64,000 nucleotides of DNA from Phocaeicola_A sp036804505 (GCA_036804505.1 DAIRSI010000012.1:39276-103275); one strand, 5' to 3'. Positions 27,048-36,092 are shown, numbered from the stretch's first letter. Translations and numbers: made by a program. Notes: generated from the sequence alone by a model not told the origin.

Positions 27048-28046
27048 TTATGGTATTTTTTTCAAGATAGAGTTTCGGAGTACTACTTCCAGCAATAGAC
27101 ACGACAATGCAATCCAGCCAAAAACAGCATATTCTTCTTTCCTTTTACTGAATTGTTTTACGTTGAGTCTGGTTCTTTCCAGTTTGTCAATTTGTCGATA
27201 TACTTCTTTCAAGCGGGAATTACTTGTGGCACGGAAATACTCGCCATCAGCTGTCGAGGCAATTTGCGATAGAGTCTTTTCATCAATTTCAACTGGGATA
27301 TTAACGTATTGAATGCCTGCATAAGTTTGTAGAGGATATGGTGCTGTTCCATTTGTTCCGACTCCAATTGTATAAATTCGGATTCCGAACTTTTTGGCAA
27401 TTTCTGCAGCTGTCAATGGCGAAATATCTCCTCGGTTATTGGAACCGTCAGTCAATAGAATAATAACTTTGGATTTTGCCTTGCTGTCTTTCAGTCGGGA
27501 AACTGCATTTGCAATTCCCATTCCAATAGCAGTCCCATCTTCAATTAATCCTCTCTGTGCTATGTCGCATTTGATATCATTGAATAAATTCAGTAAAACT
27601 GCATGGTCCACAGTGAGTGGACATTGCGTAAAGCTTTCTCCAGCAAAGATAGTCAGACCAATATTATCATTCGGCCTGCTACTAATAAATTCAGATGCCA
27701 CTGCTTTGGCTGCTTCAAGTCTGTTAGGTTTCAAGTCTTCTGAAAGCATACTGGTAGAAACATCGACAGCTAGCATAATATCAATTCCTTCAATTTCAGA
27801 ATTTTGCCAATGATTGGTATTCTGTGGTCTGGCAAGAACAAGAATAATCATGATGATGGCAATTATCCTTAAGAGAAATGGAGCATGAATAAGATATATT
27901 TTGTAACTCTTGGGAGCTTTCATATATGCATGCGTATCTGAAACCTGCAAGGCTGCAGAATTCCTTTTTCTCCTTAATATATACCACGCTATATAGGGTA
28001 TTAGAAGAATTAACAGAAACAGATATTCAATGTTAGCAAAAATCAT
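27048..28046 (-). CDS. batA: BatA, von Willebrand A-domain membrane protein
   Basis: A 332-residue paralogue of BatB with the same topology: N-terminal helices, VWA domain (about 88-290), C-terminal helix. The metal site shows DVSTSM, a Thr in EDGTAIG and LTDGSNNRGD. In Bacteroides fragilis the bat genes were found through loss of aerotolerance. It lies between the 358-residue membrane protein and batB. Confidence 0.9.
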   Translation of the reverse strand: MIFANIEYLFLLILLIPYIAWYILRRKRNSAALQVSDTHAYMKAPKSYKIYLIHAPFLLRIIAIIMIILVLARPQNTNHWQNSEIEGIDIMLAVDVSTSMLSEDLKPNRLEAAKAVASEFISSRPNDNIGLTIFAGESFTQCPLTVDHAVLLNLFNDIKCDIAQRGLIEDGTAIGMGIANAVSRLKDSKAKSKVIILLTDGSNNRGDISPLTAAEIAKKFGIRIYTIGVGTNGTAPYPLQTYAGIQYVNIPVEIDEKTLSQIASTADGEYFRATSNSRLKEVYRQIDKLERTRLNVKQFSKRKEEYAVFGWIALSCLLLEVVLRNSILKKIP

Positions 28047-28064
28047 TTTCTTCTTTATTAGCTA

Positions 28065-29141
28065 TTAAAAACACAAATCATAAATATTCCATGCCAAATA
28101 GGCAATCAGTCCTAGTGTAGCAAAGAACAGTATAACAATACTCCCACCCAATATAAATTTGGCTTTCTGCGAACGTTTTTCTTCAATGGTAATTTCAGGC
28201 TCTGCCTGTTTTTCTTCAATTTCCATCTTGGTCTCATTTATGAAGTCAATAGCGGAAACTAGATTCCTGTCATTTTCATTCATCAAAGGATTTAATTTCG
28301 CAAATTTTACCAGATCTGCAGTTTGCAGAAGTAAATGAAGTTCATCCATTGATGATTTATCTTCTTCATTTTTCAAACGTTCAATGATTTCACCGGTTGT
28401 CATTTCCATGGCATTGAATCCGAAGCGTTCTTTAATATAGGTACGTAGAGTATCAGTCAGTAAAGTATAATATTCCTTAGGATCACCTCCTTTTTTCTCA
28501 GTCTTGATTCGCTCTATTTCCTGCATGGCTTTGAGGTGAGGCGGCAATTGAGGAGTCATTTTTATAGTTCTTATAATCGGCTTGTTGTCCTTATATCTTT
28601 TAATAAAGAATATAATAAAAAATATGAAGACACCAATTAATAGAAAACTAAGAATTACTCCTAGCCAATCACTCCATACAAAGGGTGCTTTCATGACGGT
28701 CTTTGGACCGAAAAAGCTATCTGCGTGAACCGTATCAACCGGAATGGATGAAACTTGTAAAGCAAGACTTTTCGATTTATACGGTTGCTTGTCGACTAAA
28801 ATATTAAATGGTGGAATGTAATAAAGGGCAGAATCAAAAGACGTTACAATATATTGTTTCGTAATCAGCAGCCGTTGGCCATTATTTAAAAACTGTGTAT
28901 CAGGTTTTAGGGATTCTACTATCTCTACACCCTTTACAATGGTATCTTTTAAAAGTGGCCACTGCAGTTTTTTATTGGCATCCAAACTTACCTCTAATTT
29001 GATTTTTGCCTGTTCTCCAATTAATATTCGCATGGAATCTATGCTTGCGTCTACCGTTACTGATTGGGCCCATGACATAGATGTACTCAAAATCATAAAC
29101 AACGCAAAGATGAATCCCTTATAATTATTATGCATGTTCAT
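28065..29141 (-). CDS. Bat-operon membrane protein with beta-rich ectodomain
   Basis: A 358-residue protein: signal peptide (ending near SMSWAQ), a beta-rich ectodomain (about 27-155) reminiscent of one BatD domain, a membrane helix (about 160-183), a cytoplasmic helical part with DLVKFAKLNP and a second helix near the C-terminus (about 330-352). It occupies a fixed position between the DUF58 gene and batA in Bacteroidota. I do not know an experimentally assigned role. It starts two bases after the DUF58 stop codon. Confidence 0.75.
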   Translation of the reverse strand: MNMHNNYKGFIFALFMILSTSMSWAQSVTVDASIDSMRILIGEQAKIKLEVSLDANKKLQWPLLKDTIVKGVEIVESLKPDTQFLNNGQRLLITKQYIVTSFDSALYYIPPFNILVDKQPYKSKSLALQVSSIPVDTVHADSFFGPKTVMKAPFVWSDWLGVILSFLLIGVFIFFIIFFIKRYKDNKPIIRTIKMTPQLPPHLKAMQEIERIKTEKKGGDPKEYYTLLTDTLRTYIKERFGFNAMEMTTGEIIERLKNEEDKSSMDELHLLLQTADLVKFAKLNPLMNENDRNLVSAIDFINETKMEIEEKQAEPEITIEEKRSQKAKFILGGSIVILFFATLGLIAYLAWNIYDLCF

Positions 29142-29143
29142 AC

Positions 29144-30013
29144 TTAATTTCGTTTAGCAAAAAGACCTAACAAAGATTTGACATAGTCTTCGTCCGTACG
29201 AATTGAAACCGAATCTATATTACTCTTTGTAAGAATATTGTTCAATGAAGCTTGTTGTTCCATCCACCATTTATGATGAGCTTCTCGTAATGCCTTTGAT
29301 GACGTATCAATATATTGTTCGTGTTTTGTTTCAGCATCACGCACCTTGAGCAAACCAATATTAGGTAATTCAACCATTCTTCTGTCATATATTTGGATGG
29401 CAACAATATCATGCTTTTGGTTGGCAATCGTCAACGTATTCTGGTAATCGAACTTTCCAATAAAATCGCTGAGAATGAATGCTGTGCAACGTTTCTTGAT
29501 GACGTTTGTCAAGTACTCAATAGCCAATTTTATATCGGTCCTCCTACTTTCGGGTTGAAAATCGAGCAGTTCTCTGATGATATATAGAATATGTTTTCTT
29601 CCTTTTTTAGGAGGAATAAATTTTTCTATTTTGTCGGAGAAGAAAATTACACCGATTTTATCATTGTTTTGTATTGCCGAGAATGCTAACGTTGCAGCAA
29701 TTTCAGTGACCATATCTTTTTTCATCTGTTTGATCGTTCCGAAATCCAGACTGGCTGATACGTCCACTAACAACATGCTTGTCAGTTCTCGTTCTTCCTC
29801 AAAGACTTTGACGTAAGGTTTGTCAAATCGGGCAGTAACATTCCAATCAATAGCACGGACATCATCACCATATTGATATTCACGGACTTCTGAAAAAGCC
29901 ATACCTCTTCCTTTGAAAGCTGAATGGTATTGTCCTGCAAAAATATTGTTGGATAGTCCTCTGGTTTTGATTTCAATCTGACGAACCCGCTTTAATAAAT
30001 CTGTTGTTTCCAT
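29144..30013 (-). CDS. DUF58 domain protein (VWA-like)
   Basis: A 289-residue protein of the DUF58 family, with the hallmark block FSEVREYQYGDDVRAIDWNV near residue 41 and a VWA-like fold after it (LLVDVSASLDFG, ILSDFIGKFD). DUF58 proteins are encoded beside MoxR ATPases across bacteria and are thought to act with them as chaperone-like modules. Here it sits between moxR and the Bat membrane proteins. Confidence 0.88.
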   Translation of the reverse strand: METTDLLKRVRQIEIKTRGLSNNIFAGQYHSAFKGRGMAFSEVREYQYGDDVRAIDWNVTARFDKPYVKVFEEERELTSMLLVDVSASLDFGTIKQMKKDMVTEIAATLAFSAIQNNDKIGVIFFSDKIEKFIPPKKGRKHILYIIRELLDFQPESRRTDIKLAIEYLTNVIKKRCTAFILSDFIGKFDYQNTLTIANQKHDIVAIQIYDRRMVELPNIGLLKVRDAETKHEQYIDTSSKALREAHHKWWMEQQASLNNILTKSNIDSVSIRTDEDYVKSLLGLFAKRN

Positions 30014-30041
30014 TATTTTCGGCTATCTTTCAAGAACGGAA

Positions 30042-31037
30042 TCAAGGTACTTCAATTTTATTCAGAATCTTACTAACGATTTCATCGGCTGTAACATTTG
30101 TTGCTTCTGCCTCATACGTCAAACCAATTCTGTGGCGAAGAACATCATGAGCAATGGCCCGTACGTCTTCAGGAATCACATATCCGCGTCGTTTGATAAA
30201 TGCAAAAGCTCTTGCTGCTAATGCCAAGTTGATGGAAGCACGAGGAGAACCTCCGAATCCTATCAATCCTTTCAAATCTTTCAAGTCGTATTTGTCCGGA
30301 TATCTTGTGGCAAAAACAATGTCTGCTATGTATTGTTCAATTTTCTCATCCAAATAAACTTGTCTTACAACATCTCTTGCTGCAATAATTTCCTGGGAAC
30401 GAAGAATTGGGCGGACATTTATTTTTTCACCTGAAATATTCTGACGAATGATTTTCTTTTCCTCTTCAAGTTTAGGATAGTCAATGACAACCTTTAACAT
30501 AAAACGGTCCATTTGGGCTTCAGGCAATGGATAAGTACCTTCTTGTTCAATAGGGTTTTGTGTTGCCAATACCAAAAAGGGATCTGGTAATTTGAATGTC
30601 TCTTTGCTTAATGTAACTTGACGTTCCTGCATAGCTTCTAGCAGAGCACTTTGTACCTTGGCTGGAGCACGGTTTATTTCATCAGCCAATACGAAATTAG
30701 CAAAGATTGGTCCCTTGTTGGGTAAAAACTGCTCATCTTTTTGACTGTAAATCATTGTACCGATAACATCAGCAGGCAGTAAATCCGGTGTGAATTGTAT
30801 TCTACTGTATTTTGCTTCAATCAGTGAGGCCAATGTTTTGATGGCCAATGTTTTTGCCAAACCGGGAACACCTTCCAGCAAAATATGTCCATCTGAAAGA
30901 AGACCTATTAATAATGATTCAACCAAATGTTTCTGACCTACGATGACTTGGTCCATGCCTGTCATCAAATTTGTCACAAATACGCTTTGTCCTTCTATCC
31001 GTTCGTTCAATTCACGGATATCAATTGCTTCAGTCAT
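30042..31037 (-). CDS. MoxR-family AAA+ ATPase
   Basis: A 331-residue AAA+ ATPase. Walker A is GVPGLAKT, Walker B VLADEINRAPAK, sensor 1 LATQNPIEQEGTYPLPEAQ with the arginine finger MDRF, and an ATPase lid follows. MoxR proteins assemble hexamers and help mature or activate VWA-containing complexes, fitting the DUF58 and BatA/B genes after it. First gene of the operon; a TACTTTTG -7 box lies 46 bases upstream. Confidence 0.92.
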   Translation of the reverse strand: MTEAIDIRELNERIEGQSVFVTNLMTGMDQVIVGQKHLVESLLIGLLSDGHILLEGVPGLAKTLAIKTLASLIEAKYSRIQFTPDLLPADVIGTMIYSQKDEQFLPNKGPIFANFVLADEINRAPAKVQSALLEAMQERQVTLSKETFKLPDPFLVLATQNPIEQEGTYPLPEAQMDRFMLKVVIDYPKLEEEKKIIRQNISGEKINVRPILRSQEIIAARDVVRQVYLDEKIEQYIADIVFATRYPDKYDLKDLKGLIGFGGSPRASINLALAARAFAFIKRRGYVIPEDVRAIAHDVLRHRIGLTYEAEATNVTADEIVSKILNKIEVP

Positions 31038-31082
31038 AACTTATTTTTTAATATTATTATTCTACATGTAATAAACGAAGTT

Positions 31083-31113
31083 CAAAAGTACTGCAAATCT
31101 TTAACTGTCACAA
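31083..31113 (-). promoter_or_regulatory. Promoter of the Bat operon
   Basis: On the minus strand TACTTTTG (31083-31090) with TTG (31111-31113) 20 bases upstream. The nine following genes have gaps of at most 28 bases and no inner promoter of this type was noticed. Confidence 0.6.
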
Positions 31114-31181
31114 TTAAAAACAGCTAAAAAAAATTCTAAAAACTTAGGATTTTAATAAAGTTAAGAAAATGTAGGATATAG

Positions 31182-31412
31182 TTACTGAAATCCCTTTATT
31201 TGAGGGATAGAATCGTTAGGTTGGACCATGGTTTTTTGTCCATTTTCCCTAATATCCTTTATGCTTTTGACAGGAGGATTACCTTCTTTATATAGTATTT
31301 TTTCGACAGTTTCAGGCATCAAAAGGAAAAATAGAATCCCGATGACGGTGATAATGAGAAAAACAATAATAGCGATAAAGTATGGTTTGGCATTTTTGTC
31401 TTCGTATTCCAT
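31182..31412 (-). CDS. Small single-pass membrane protein
   Basis: A 76-residue protein with one membrane helix (about 11-33, PYFIAIIVFLIITVIGILFF) and a polar C-terminal tail containing several prolines. No family recognised. Its ATG overlaps the TAA of the HU/LysM gene by one base (TAATG), so the two are probably translationally coupled and may act together at the membrane. Confidence 0.65.
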   Translation of the reverse strand: MEYEDKNAKPYFIAIIVFLIITVIGILFFLLMPETVEKILYKEGNPPVKSIKDIRENGQKTMVQPNDSIPQIKGFQ

Positions 31413-32539
31413 TATTCAGCAGGTATTAGGTGAGGAATTTTTAGCCTTATTCCATCGTGAATCACATTTGGATCTTGAATGGCTTCTTTATTATATAAAT
31501 AGATATATCGTATAAAGTTTGGAGATCCGTAGTATTTCTTCGAAATCTCGGAAAGTGATTCTCCTTTTTGCAAAACACATTCATCCATTGTTCTATCTGC
31601 CGTATATTTAATACCCGGCTTTAAGTGCTGTGTCTTTTCGGATACTTCTTCCGCCGACTTCTGTGTTGCAGTGCTGTCCTTCAAGATTTTAGTTGTATCG
31701 GGTTTGACCGGTATCGGTTTCGGTTTCGCCTTTTGTTCTATCTTAGGATTTGGCTTCATCATTTTCTGCTTGTTTTGCATGCTGAATGCAAACCAAATAA
31801 TAGCTATTACCAAAATTGCTGTTATGGAGATGATAATGTAAAGTGCTTTGTGTGAAACTTTCTCATCTTCTTTCATAGCTTTCAAGACCTCTCCTTTTTT
31901 TACTGATGAAGGTTTTGGTTCATCATTGGCAGGTGTTACAACCGGCTTTTCCGTAGGAGAACTTGCATCATGCATTTCTTCTGTCGTTTTTGTCTCGGTT
32001 TCTTTAATGTCAGATTCTTCTTCTACATTATCTTGTTGATTTGATGCTTCTTCTTCTACGTTATCATGAAGCTGCTTTGAATCCTCCTTCTCTGGCTGTT
32101 CATTTTCCGTTGATGGAACATCTGTCGAATCATCGTTTTCTTGAACCGTCTCAGGTTCGGTAATTTCATCAAGATTATCTTTATCATCTGATGGCGTATC
32201 CATATTCAAGTCAACTCCATCGTTGACTACGACTGTGTCAAAATGGGCAAACGGCTTGTTGATGGTTTCCTTGAGTGAGTTATCAGGAATAAAGGAAATC
32301 TTTGAGTGCCCTTCAATGCGAAAGCGCTCACCCGTGTTTACATTTACACTTTCTCGTCCTTCAACCTCAATGAGTTTGAATGTTCCTAGACCTTTAACTT
32401 TTATATATCTGTCTTTCTCAAGAGCGTCCTCTATCAAATCAAACATACTTCTTATAAAAGCTTCGGCATCCTTTTTGGTAATGCCGTTTTTTTCAGCTAA
32501 AGCATCTACAATTTCTTGTATGTTAATCTTGTTATTCAT
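31412..32539 (-). CDS. HU domain - membrane helix - LysM fusion protein
   Basis: A 375-residue protein with an unusual order: HU/IHF-type DNA-binding domain (1-95; IVDALAEKNGITKKDAEAFI, GLGTFKLIE), an acidic linker (about 100-205, with DNVEEE twice), one membrane helix (232-254), a Pro/Lys linker (about 260-305) and a C-terminal LysM domain (321-371; LQKGESLSEISKKYYGSPNF). LysM binds peptidoglycan glycan chains; HU binds DNA. If the HU part is cytoplasmic, the protein could link nucleoid and wall. It lies in the ftsY-rimO-HU operon. Topology is inferred; both flanks of the helix are basic. Confidence 0.85.
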   Translation of the reverse strand: MNNKINIQEIVDALAEKNGITKKDAEAFIRSMFDLIEDALEKDRYIKVKGLGTFKLIEVEGRESVNVNTGERFRIEGHSKISFIPDNSLKETINKPFAHFDTVVVNDGVDLNMDTPSDDKDNLDEITEPETVQENDDSTDVPSTENEQPEKEDSKQLHDNVEEEASNQQDNVEEESDIKETETKTTEEMHDASSPTEKPVVTPANDEPKPSSVKKGEVLKAMKEDEKVSHKALYIIISITAILVIAIIWFAFSMQNKQKMMKPNPKIEQKAKPKPIPVKPDTTKILKDSTATQKSAEEVSEKTQHLKPGIKYTADRTMDECVLQKGESLSEISKKYYGSPNFIRYIYLYNKEAIQDPNVIHDGIRLKIPHLIPAE

Positions 32540-32552
32540 GGGAAGATCTCAA

Positions 32553-32858
32553 TTATTTAAGTTTTTCTTTAAGCATTGTACTTGGATGGAATGTCAAAAC
32601 CAACTTTGGTGGAACAAGCAATCTGACTTTTGTACTTGGATTGATTGTTACGCGTTCTACTTTCTTTTTGACTTCAAAAGAACCGAAGCCTGATACCGCT
32701 ATTGAATCGGCATCAGTCAGATGATCGGTCATTATAGAAATTGTTGAGGCTACCAATTTATTTGTATCTTTAATTGTGTAACCTAGTTTTTCTGACAACT
32801 CTTTTATAAAATCCTTGTTATTCAAAACTATATTAAAATTTTCTGCTATATTAATCAT
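32553..32858 (-). CDS. HU-family DNA-binding protein
   Basis: A 101-residue histone-like HU protein: LNNKDFIKELSEKLGYT start of the dimerisation helices, GFGSFEVKKK before the DNA-binding arm, and a divergent arm (RVTINPSTKVRLLVPPKLVLTFHPS) in which the usual RNP tip motif is weakly kept. HU dimers bend and compact DNA. It is 13 bases upstream of the HU/LysM fusion gene, so a heterodimer between the two HU domains is conceivable. ATG at 32858 chosen over an upstream in-frame start. Confidence 0.85.
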   Translation of the reverse strand: MINIAENFNIVLNNKDFIKELSEKLGYTIKDTNKLVASTISIMTDHLTDADSIAVSGFGSFEVKKKVERVTINPSTKVRLLVPPKLVLTFHPSTMLKEKLK

Positions 32859-32893
32859 TTTTGCGAAAATGACCAAATTATGGAAGCAATTTT

Positions 32894-34198
32894 TTAATTA
32901 ACGACACACCCGTATAAATCAAAGTCATCTGTTTCTACTATTTTTACATTGTAAAAACTCCCGATTTTCAATTTTGGACTGTCAACGGCTTTTATTAATA
33001 CTTCCGGGTCCACTTCGGGAGAGTCATATTCAGTGCGGCCGATATAATAGTCCCCTTCCTGTCTATCTATGATGACTTTAAATGTTTTATTTATTTTCTT
33101 TTCATTTTGTTCTGAAGAGATTTTTTGCTGAAGTGACATCAGTTCGTCAAGTCTTTGTTGTTTCTTGTCCTGCGGGATATCATCTTCATAGTGTTCTGCA
33201 GCATAGGTCCCCTCTTCTTCTGAGTATGCAAAAGCTCCCATCCTATCGAATTTGGCTTTGGCAACAAATTCTTTTAATTCTTGGAAATCTTCTTCGGTTT
33301 CACCGGGGAAACCTACCATAAGCGTAGTTCTGAGATGAATGCCAGGTACTTCTTTTCGGAAATTCTCGATTAATTGGAGAGTTTCATCTTTTGTTACGTG
33401 CCGACGCATTCTTTCCAATACACTGTCACTGATGTGTTGCAGGGCGATATCCATATACTTGCATACATTTTCACGTTCTCTCATTACCTGCATCAATTCT
33501 TTAGGGAAGTGTGCCGGATAGGCATAGTGCAATCTTATCCACTCAACTCCAGGAATGTCCGAAATCTGTCGAATGAGCTCTGCTATCATTTGTTTCTGAT
33601 AGAGATCAACGCCGTAATATGTCAATTCTTGAGCAATGACCTGGAATTCTTTTACTCCCTTAGATACCAGTTCCTTGACTTCTTCCACAATATCTTCAAT
33701 GGGCCTGCTTATGTGTTGTCCTGTGATAATAGGTATTGCACAATATGCACAATGCCTGTCACAACCTTCAGAAATTTTCAAGTAGGCGTAATGTGAGGGT
33801 GTGGTAAGATGTCTTTCCATTTTTAGCTCAGGCTTGTAAACCTTTCCTAAGTCTTTTAATAGATTGTTCCAGTCGAATTTTCCATAAAATTTATCTACCT
33901 GAGGGATTTCCAATGATAATTCTTTCAGATATCTTTCGGACAAACAGCCCATTACATAGAGTTCTTTTAGACGTCCCTCTTCTTTAGCCTGGCAAAATTC
34001 AAGAATCATATTAATAGATTCCTCTTTAGCATCGCCTATAAAACCACATGTATTTATTACTGCAATTTCTCCATGAGGATTTGTTGCATCGTGAGTTACC
34101 TTGTATCCGTTTGCCTCCAATTGGCGGATTAGTTTCTCTGAGTCTACCAGATTCTTTGAACAGCCCAGAGTAATGATATCAATAGTATTTTTTCTCAT
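32894..34198 (-). CDS. rimO: Ribosomal protein S12 methylthiotransferase
   Basis: A 434-residue radical-SAM methylthiotransferase that adds a methylthio group to the conserved aspartate of ribosomal protein S12. UPF0004 domain with GCSKNLVDSE and NTCGFIGDAKEES, radical-SAM cluster CDRHCAYC, and a C-terminal TRAM domain (about 370-434). The N-terminal start codon overlaps the ftsY stop (ATGA). Confidence 0.93.
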   Translation of the reverse strand: MRKNTIDIITLGCSKNLVDSEKLIRQLEANGYKVTHDATNPHGEIAVINTCGFIGDAKEESINMILEFCQAKEEGRLKELYVMGCLSERYLKELSLEIPQVDKFYGKFDWNNLLKDLGKVYKPELKMERHLTTPSHYAYLKISEGCDRHCAYCAIPIITGQHISRPIEDIVEEVKELVSKGVKEFQVIAQELTYYGVDLYQKQMIAELIRQISDIPGVEWIRLHYAYPAHFPKELMQVMRERENVCKYMDIALQHISDSVLERMRRHVTKDETLQLIENFRKEVPGIHLRTTLMVGFPGETEEDFQELKEFVAKAKFDRMGAFAYSEEEGTYAAEHYEDDIPQDKKQQRLDELMSLQQKISSEQNEKKINKTFKVIIDRQEGDYYIGRTEYDSPEVDPEVLIKAVDSPKLKIGSFYNVKIVETDDFDLYGCVVN

Positions 34199-35157
34199 TT
34201 GTTTAAATTACCGAATAAAGAATCAACAAATTCCTTCTTGTGGAAAGCCTGTAAATCTTCCATACCTTCACCTAGTCCGATGTATCTTACCGGTATTTTA
34301 AATTGGTCGGAAATGCCTATGACAACGCCACCTTTGGCTGTACCATCAAGTTTGGTGATAGCCATTCCTGTAACTTCCGTAGCTATTGTGAATTGCTTGG
34401 CTTGTTCGAAAGCATTCTGCCCGGTGGATCCGTCAAGAACCAAAAGTACTTCGTTGGGTGCATCGGGAACAACCTTTTTCATGACATTTTTTATTTTTGT
34501 CAATTCATTCATCAGACCAATTTTGTTGTGAAGGCGGCCTGCCGTATCTATGATAACAACATCCGCATGATTGGAAACAGCAGAACTCAGTGTATCGAAG
34601 GCAACTGATGCAGGGTCGGAACCCATTTGCTGCTTGATGACTGGTACCCCTACTCTTTCACCCCACACAGAAAGCTGTTCTATGGCGGCAGCGCGGAAAG
34701 TATCAGCTGCGCCCAGATATACATTCATGCCGGCATTTTTGAATTGATAAGCCAGCTTGCCTATAGTTGTTGTTTTTCCTACTCCATTAACTCCCACAAC
34801 CATAATTACATACGGTTTTTTGTCTTTAGGTATTTCAAATCCTACAGAGTCATCTGTGTTGTTTTCTGTTAATAATGAAGCAATTTCTTCACGTAAAATA
34901 TTATTCAGTTCTTCTGTATTTACGTATTTGTCCTTAGCAACTCTTTTCTCAATTCTATTAATAATGCTTAAGGTAGTTTCAACACCTACATCAGATGTTA
35001 TAAGCACTTCTTCTAGATTATCAAGTACTTCATCGTCAACTTTAGATTTACCAGCTACGGCACGAGCAATTTTACTGAAGACACTTTCTTTTGTCTTTTC
35101 AAGTCCTTTGTCTAAAGTCTCCTTTTTTTCTTTTGAAAAAAAATTAAATATTCCCAT
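34195..35157 (-). CDS. ftsY: Signal recognition particle receptor FtsY
   Basis: A 320-residue SRP receptor GTPase. N domain (about 20-100), then G domain with P-loop GVNGVGKTTTIGKLA, DTAGRLHNK and TKLDGTAKGG. The acidic A domain of E. coli FtsY is absent; only a short basic N-terminus (MGIFNFFSKEKKET) precedes the NG unit. The ATG at 35157 was chosen since an upstream open frame covers the promoter. It heads the operon with rimO and the two HU genes. Confidence 0.93.
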   Translation of the reverse strand: MGIFNFFSKEKKETLDKGLEKTKESVFSKIARAVAGKSKVDDEVLDNLEEVLITSDVGVETTLSIINRIEKRVAKDKYVNTEELNNILREEIASLLTENNTDDSVGFEIPKDKKPYVIMVVGVNGVGKTTTIGKLAYQFKNAGMNVYLGAADTFRAAAIEQLSVWGERVGVPVIKQQMGSDPASVAFDTLSSAVSNHADVVIIDTAGRLHNKIGLMNELTKIKNVMKKVVPDAPNEVLLVLDGSTGQNAFEQAKQFTIATEVTGMAITKLDGTAKGGVVIGISDQFKIPVRYIGLGEGMEDLQAFHKKEFVDSLFGNLNK

Positions 35158-35186
35158 ATATGAATGATATAAGTATTTACCGTATG

Positions 35187-35232
35187 CAAAGATAATGCAA
35201 ATCGAGAGCATAACAAACAAACTTGTTTGTTT
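35187..35232 (-). promoter_or_regulatory. Promoter of ftsY operon with 18-bp palindrome
   Basis: On the minus strand: palindrome AAACAAACAAGTTTGTTT (35215-35232), -33 TTTG (35214-35217), 19 bases, then -7 TATCTTTG (35187-35194). Both the palindrome and the 18 bases around the -7 box match the promoter at 254-302. Confidence 0.75.
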
Positions 35233-35287
35233 TTATATCGAGTTGTAACTATCTAAAACAAAGATAATCATATTCTGTTTTATAAAC

Positions 35288-35325
35288 AAAAAAAAAGTAC
35301 CTTTCAATCTTTTGAAAGGTACTTT
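35288..35325 (-). terminator. Intrinsic terminator of rpmB-rpmG-DUF4295
   Basis: A perfect 14-bp stem (35294-35307 with 35312-35325), 4-base loop, then a run of T on the minus strand (35288-35296). It separates this unit from ftsY. Confidence 0.9.
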
Positions 35326-35353
35326 CGTATAATTGTATAATCGAAAAAATCAA

Positions 35354-35512
35354 TTATTTTTTGAAAAAGTCTTGAACTTTTTCATTGGGAACCATTTGTT
35401 CGTCAAAAACGTATGCACCGGTTTTCGGTGATTTAACCATCTTGATTACTTTAGTATAAGAACGTCCTTCTTTGCTACCTGTCTGCAGGGTTGCGACTGT
35501 TTTCTTTGCCAT
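35354..35512 (-). CDS. DUF4295 small basic protein
   Basis: A 52-residue protein (begins MAKKTVATLQTGSKEGRSYT, ends VQDFFKK) matching the Bacteroidota-specific DUF4295 family, always encoded beside rpmB and rpmG. Its size, basic charge and position point to a ribosome-associated protein. It lies nine bases after rpmG. Confidence 0.85.
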   Translation of the reverse strand: MAKKTVATLQTGSKEGRSYTKVIKMVKSPKTGAYVFDEQMVPNEKVQDFFKK

Positions 35513-35521
35513 ATCGTTCTA

Positions 35522-35710
35522 TTATTTAATTTCTTTATGAACTGTTACTCTTTTCAGAATTGGATTGTATTTTTTCAATTCCAATCTTTCTGTGGTATTC
35601 TTGCGGTTTTTCGTCGTAATATAACGTGAAGTTCCCGGCATACCACTATCCTTCATTTCTGTACATTCAAGGATTACCTGAACTCTATTACCTTTAGCCT
35701 TCTTTGCCAT
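35522..35710 (-). CDS. rpmG: 50S ribosomal protein L33
   Basis: A 62-residue bL33. RVQVILECTE, SRYITTKNRKNT and LELKKYNPIL are typical. Only one cysteine remains, so it is the zinc-free form. It lies between rpmB and the DUF4295 gene. Confidence 0.93.
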   Translation of the reverse strand: MAKKAKGNRVQVILECTEMKDSGMPGTSRYITTKNRKNTTERLELKKYNPILKRVTVHKEIK

Positions 35711-35730
35711 AATTCTATTCTCCTAAACTT

Positions 35731-35991
35731 TTAAGCAATAATTTTAATGCTTTTCCAATCACAATAACCTTTGGCAACAGCGTCATTCAATGCTGCGTCC
35801 AATCCTTTTTTGTTAATTTCACGAAGACCTGCTGCACAAATCTTTAAGCTAATCCAGCAGTCTTGTTCCACATAGTAAAACTTTTTTGTAAATAAGTTCA
35901 AATCAAAAACCCTTTTGGTTCTTCTTTTTGAATGTGAAACATTGTTGCCACTCAAGGCTTTCTTTCCGGTAATTTGACAAATTTTCGACAT
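35731..35991 (-). CDS. rpmB: 50S ribosomal protein L28
   Basis: An 86-residue bL28, with MSKICQITGKKALSGNNVSHS at the start and KRRTKRVFDLNL in the core. It opens the rpmB-rpmG-DUF4295 unit. A near-consensus -7 box (TTACTTTG on the minus strand, 36042-36049) lies about 50 bases upstream. Confidence 0.93.
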   Translation of the reverse strand: MSKICQITGKKALSGNNVSHSKRRTKRVFDLNLFTKKFYYVEQDCWISLKICAAGLREINKKGLDAALNDAVAKGYCDWKSIKIIA

Positions 35992-36041
35992 TACTTTATC
36001 TTATTTTATTGTTTTCTAAAATTATTCGCTCAAACAGGGTG

Positions 36042-36072
36042 CAAAGTAACTAAATATATTCCAGAAAAACAA
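36042..36072 (-). promoter_or_regulatory. Candidate promoter of rpmB unit
   Basis: Minus-strand TTACTTTG (36042-36049), one base from TAnnTTTG, with TTG (36070-36072) 20 bases upstream. Confidence 0.45.
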
Positions 36073-36092
36073 GCTTTTTGATAAAAAATATT

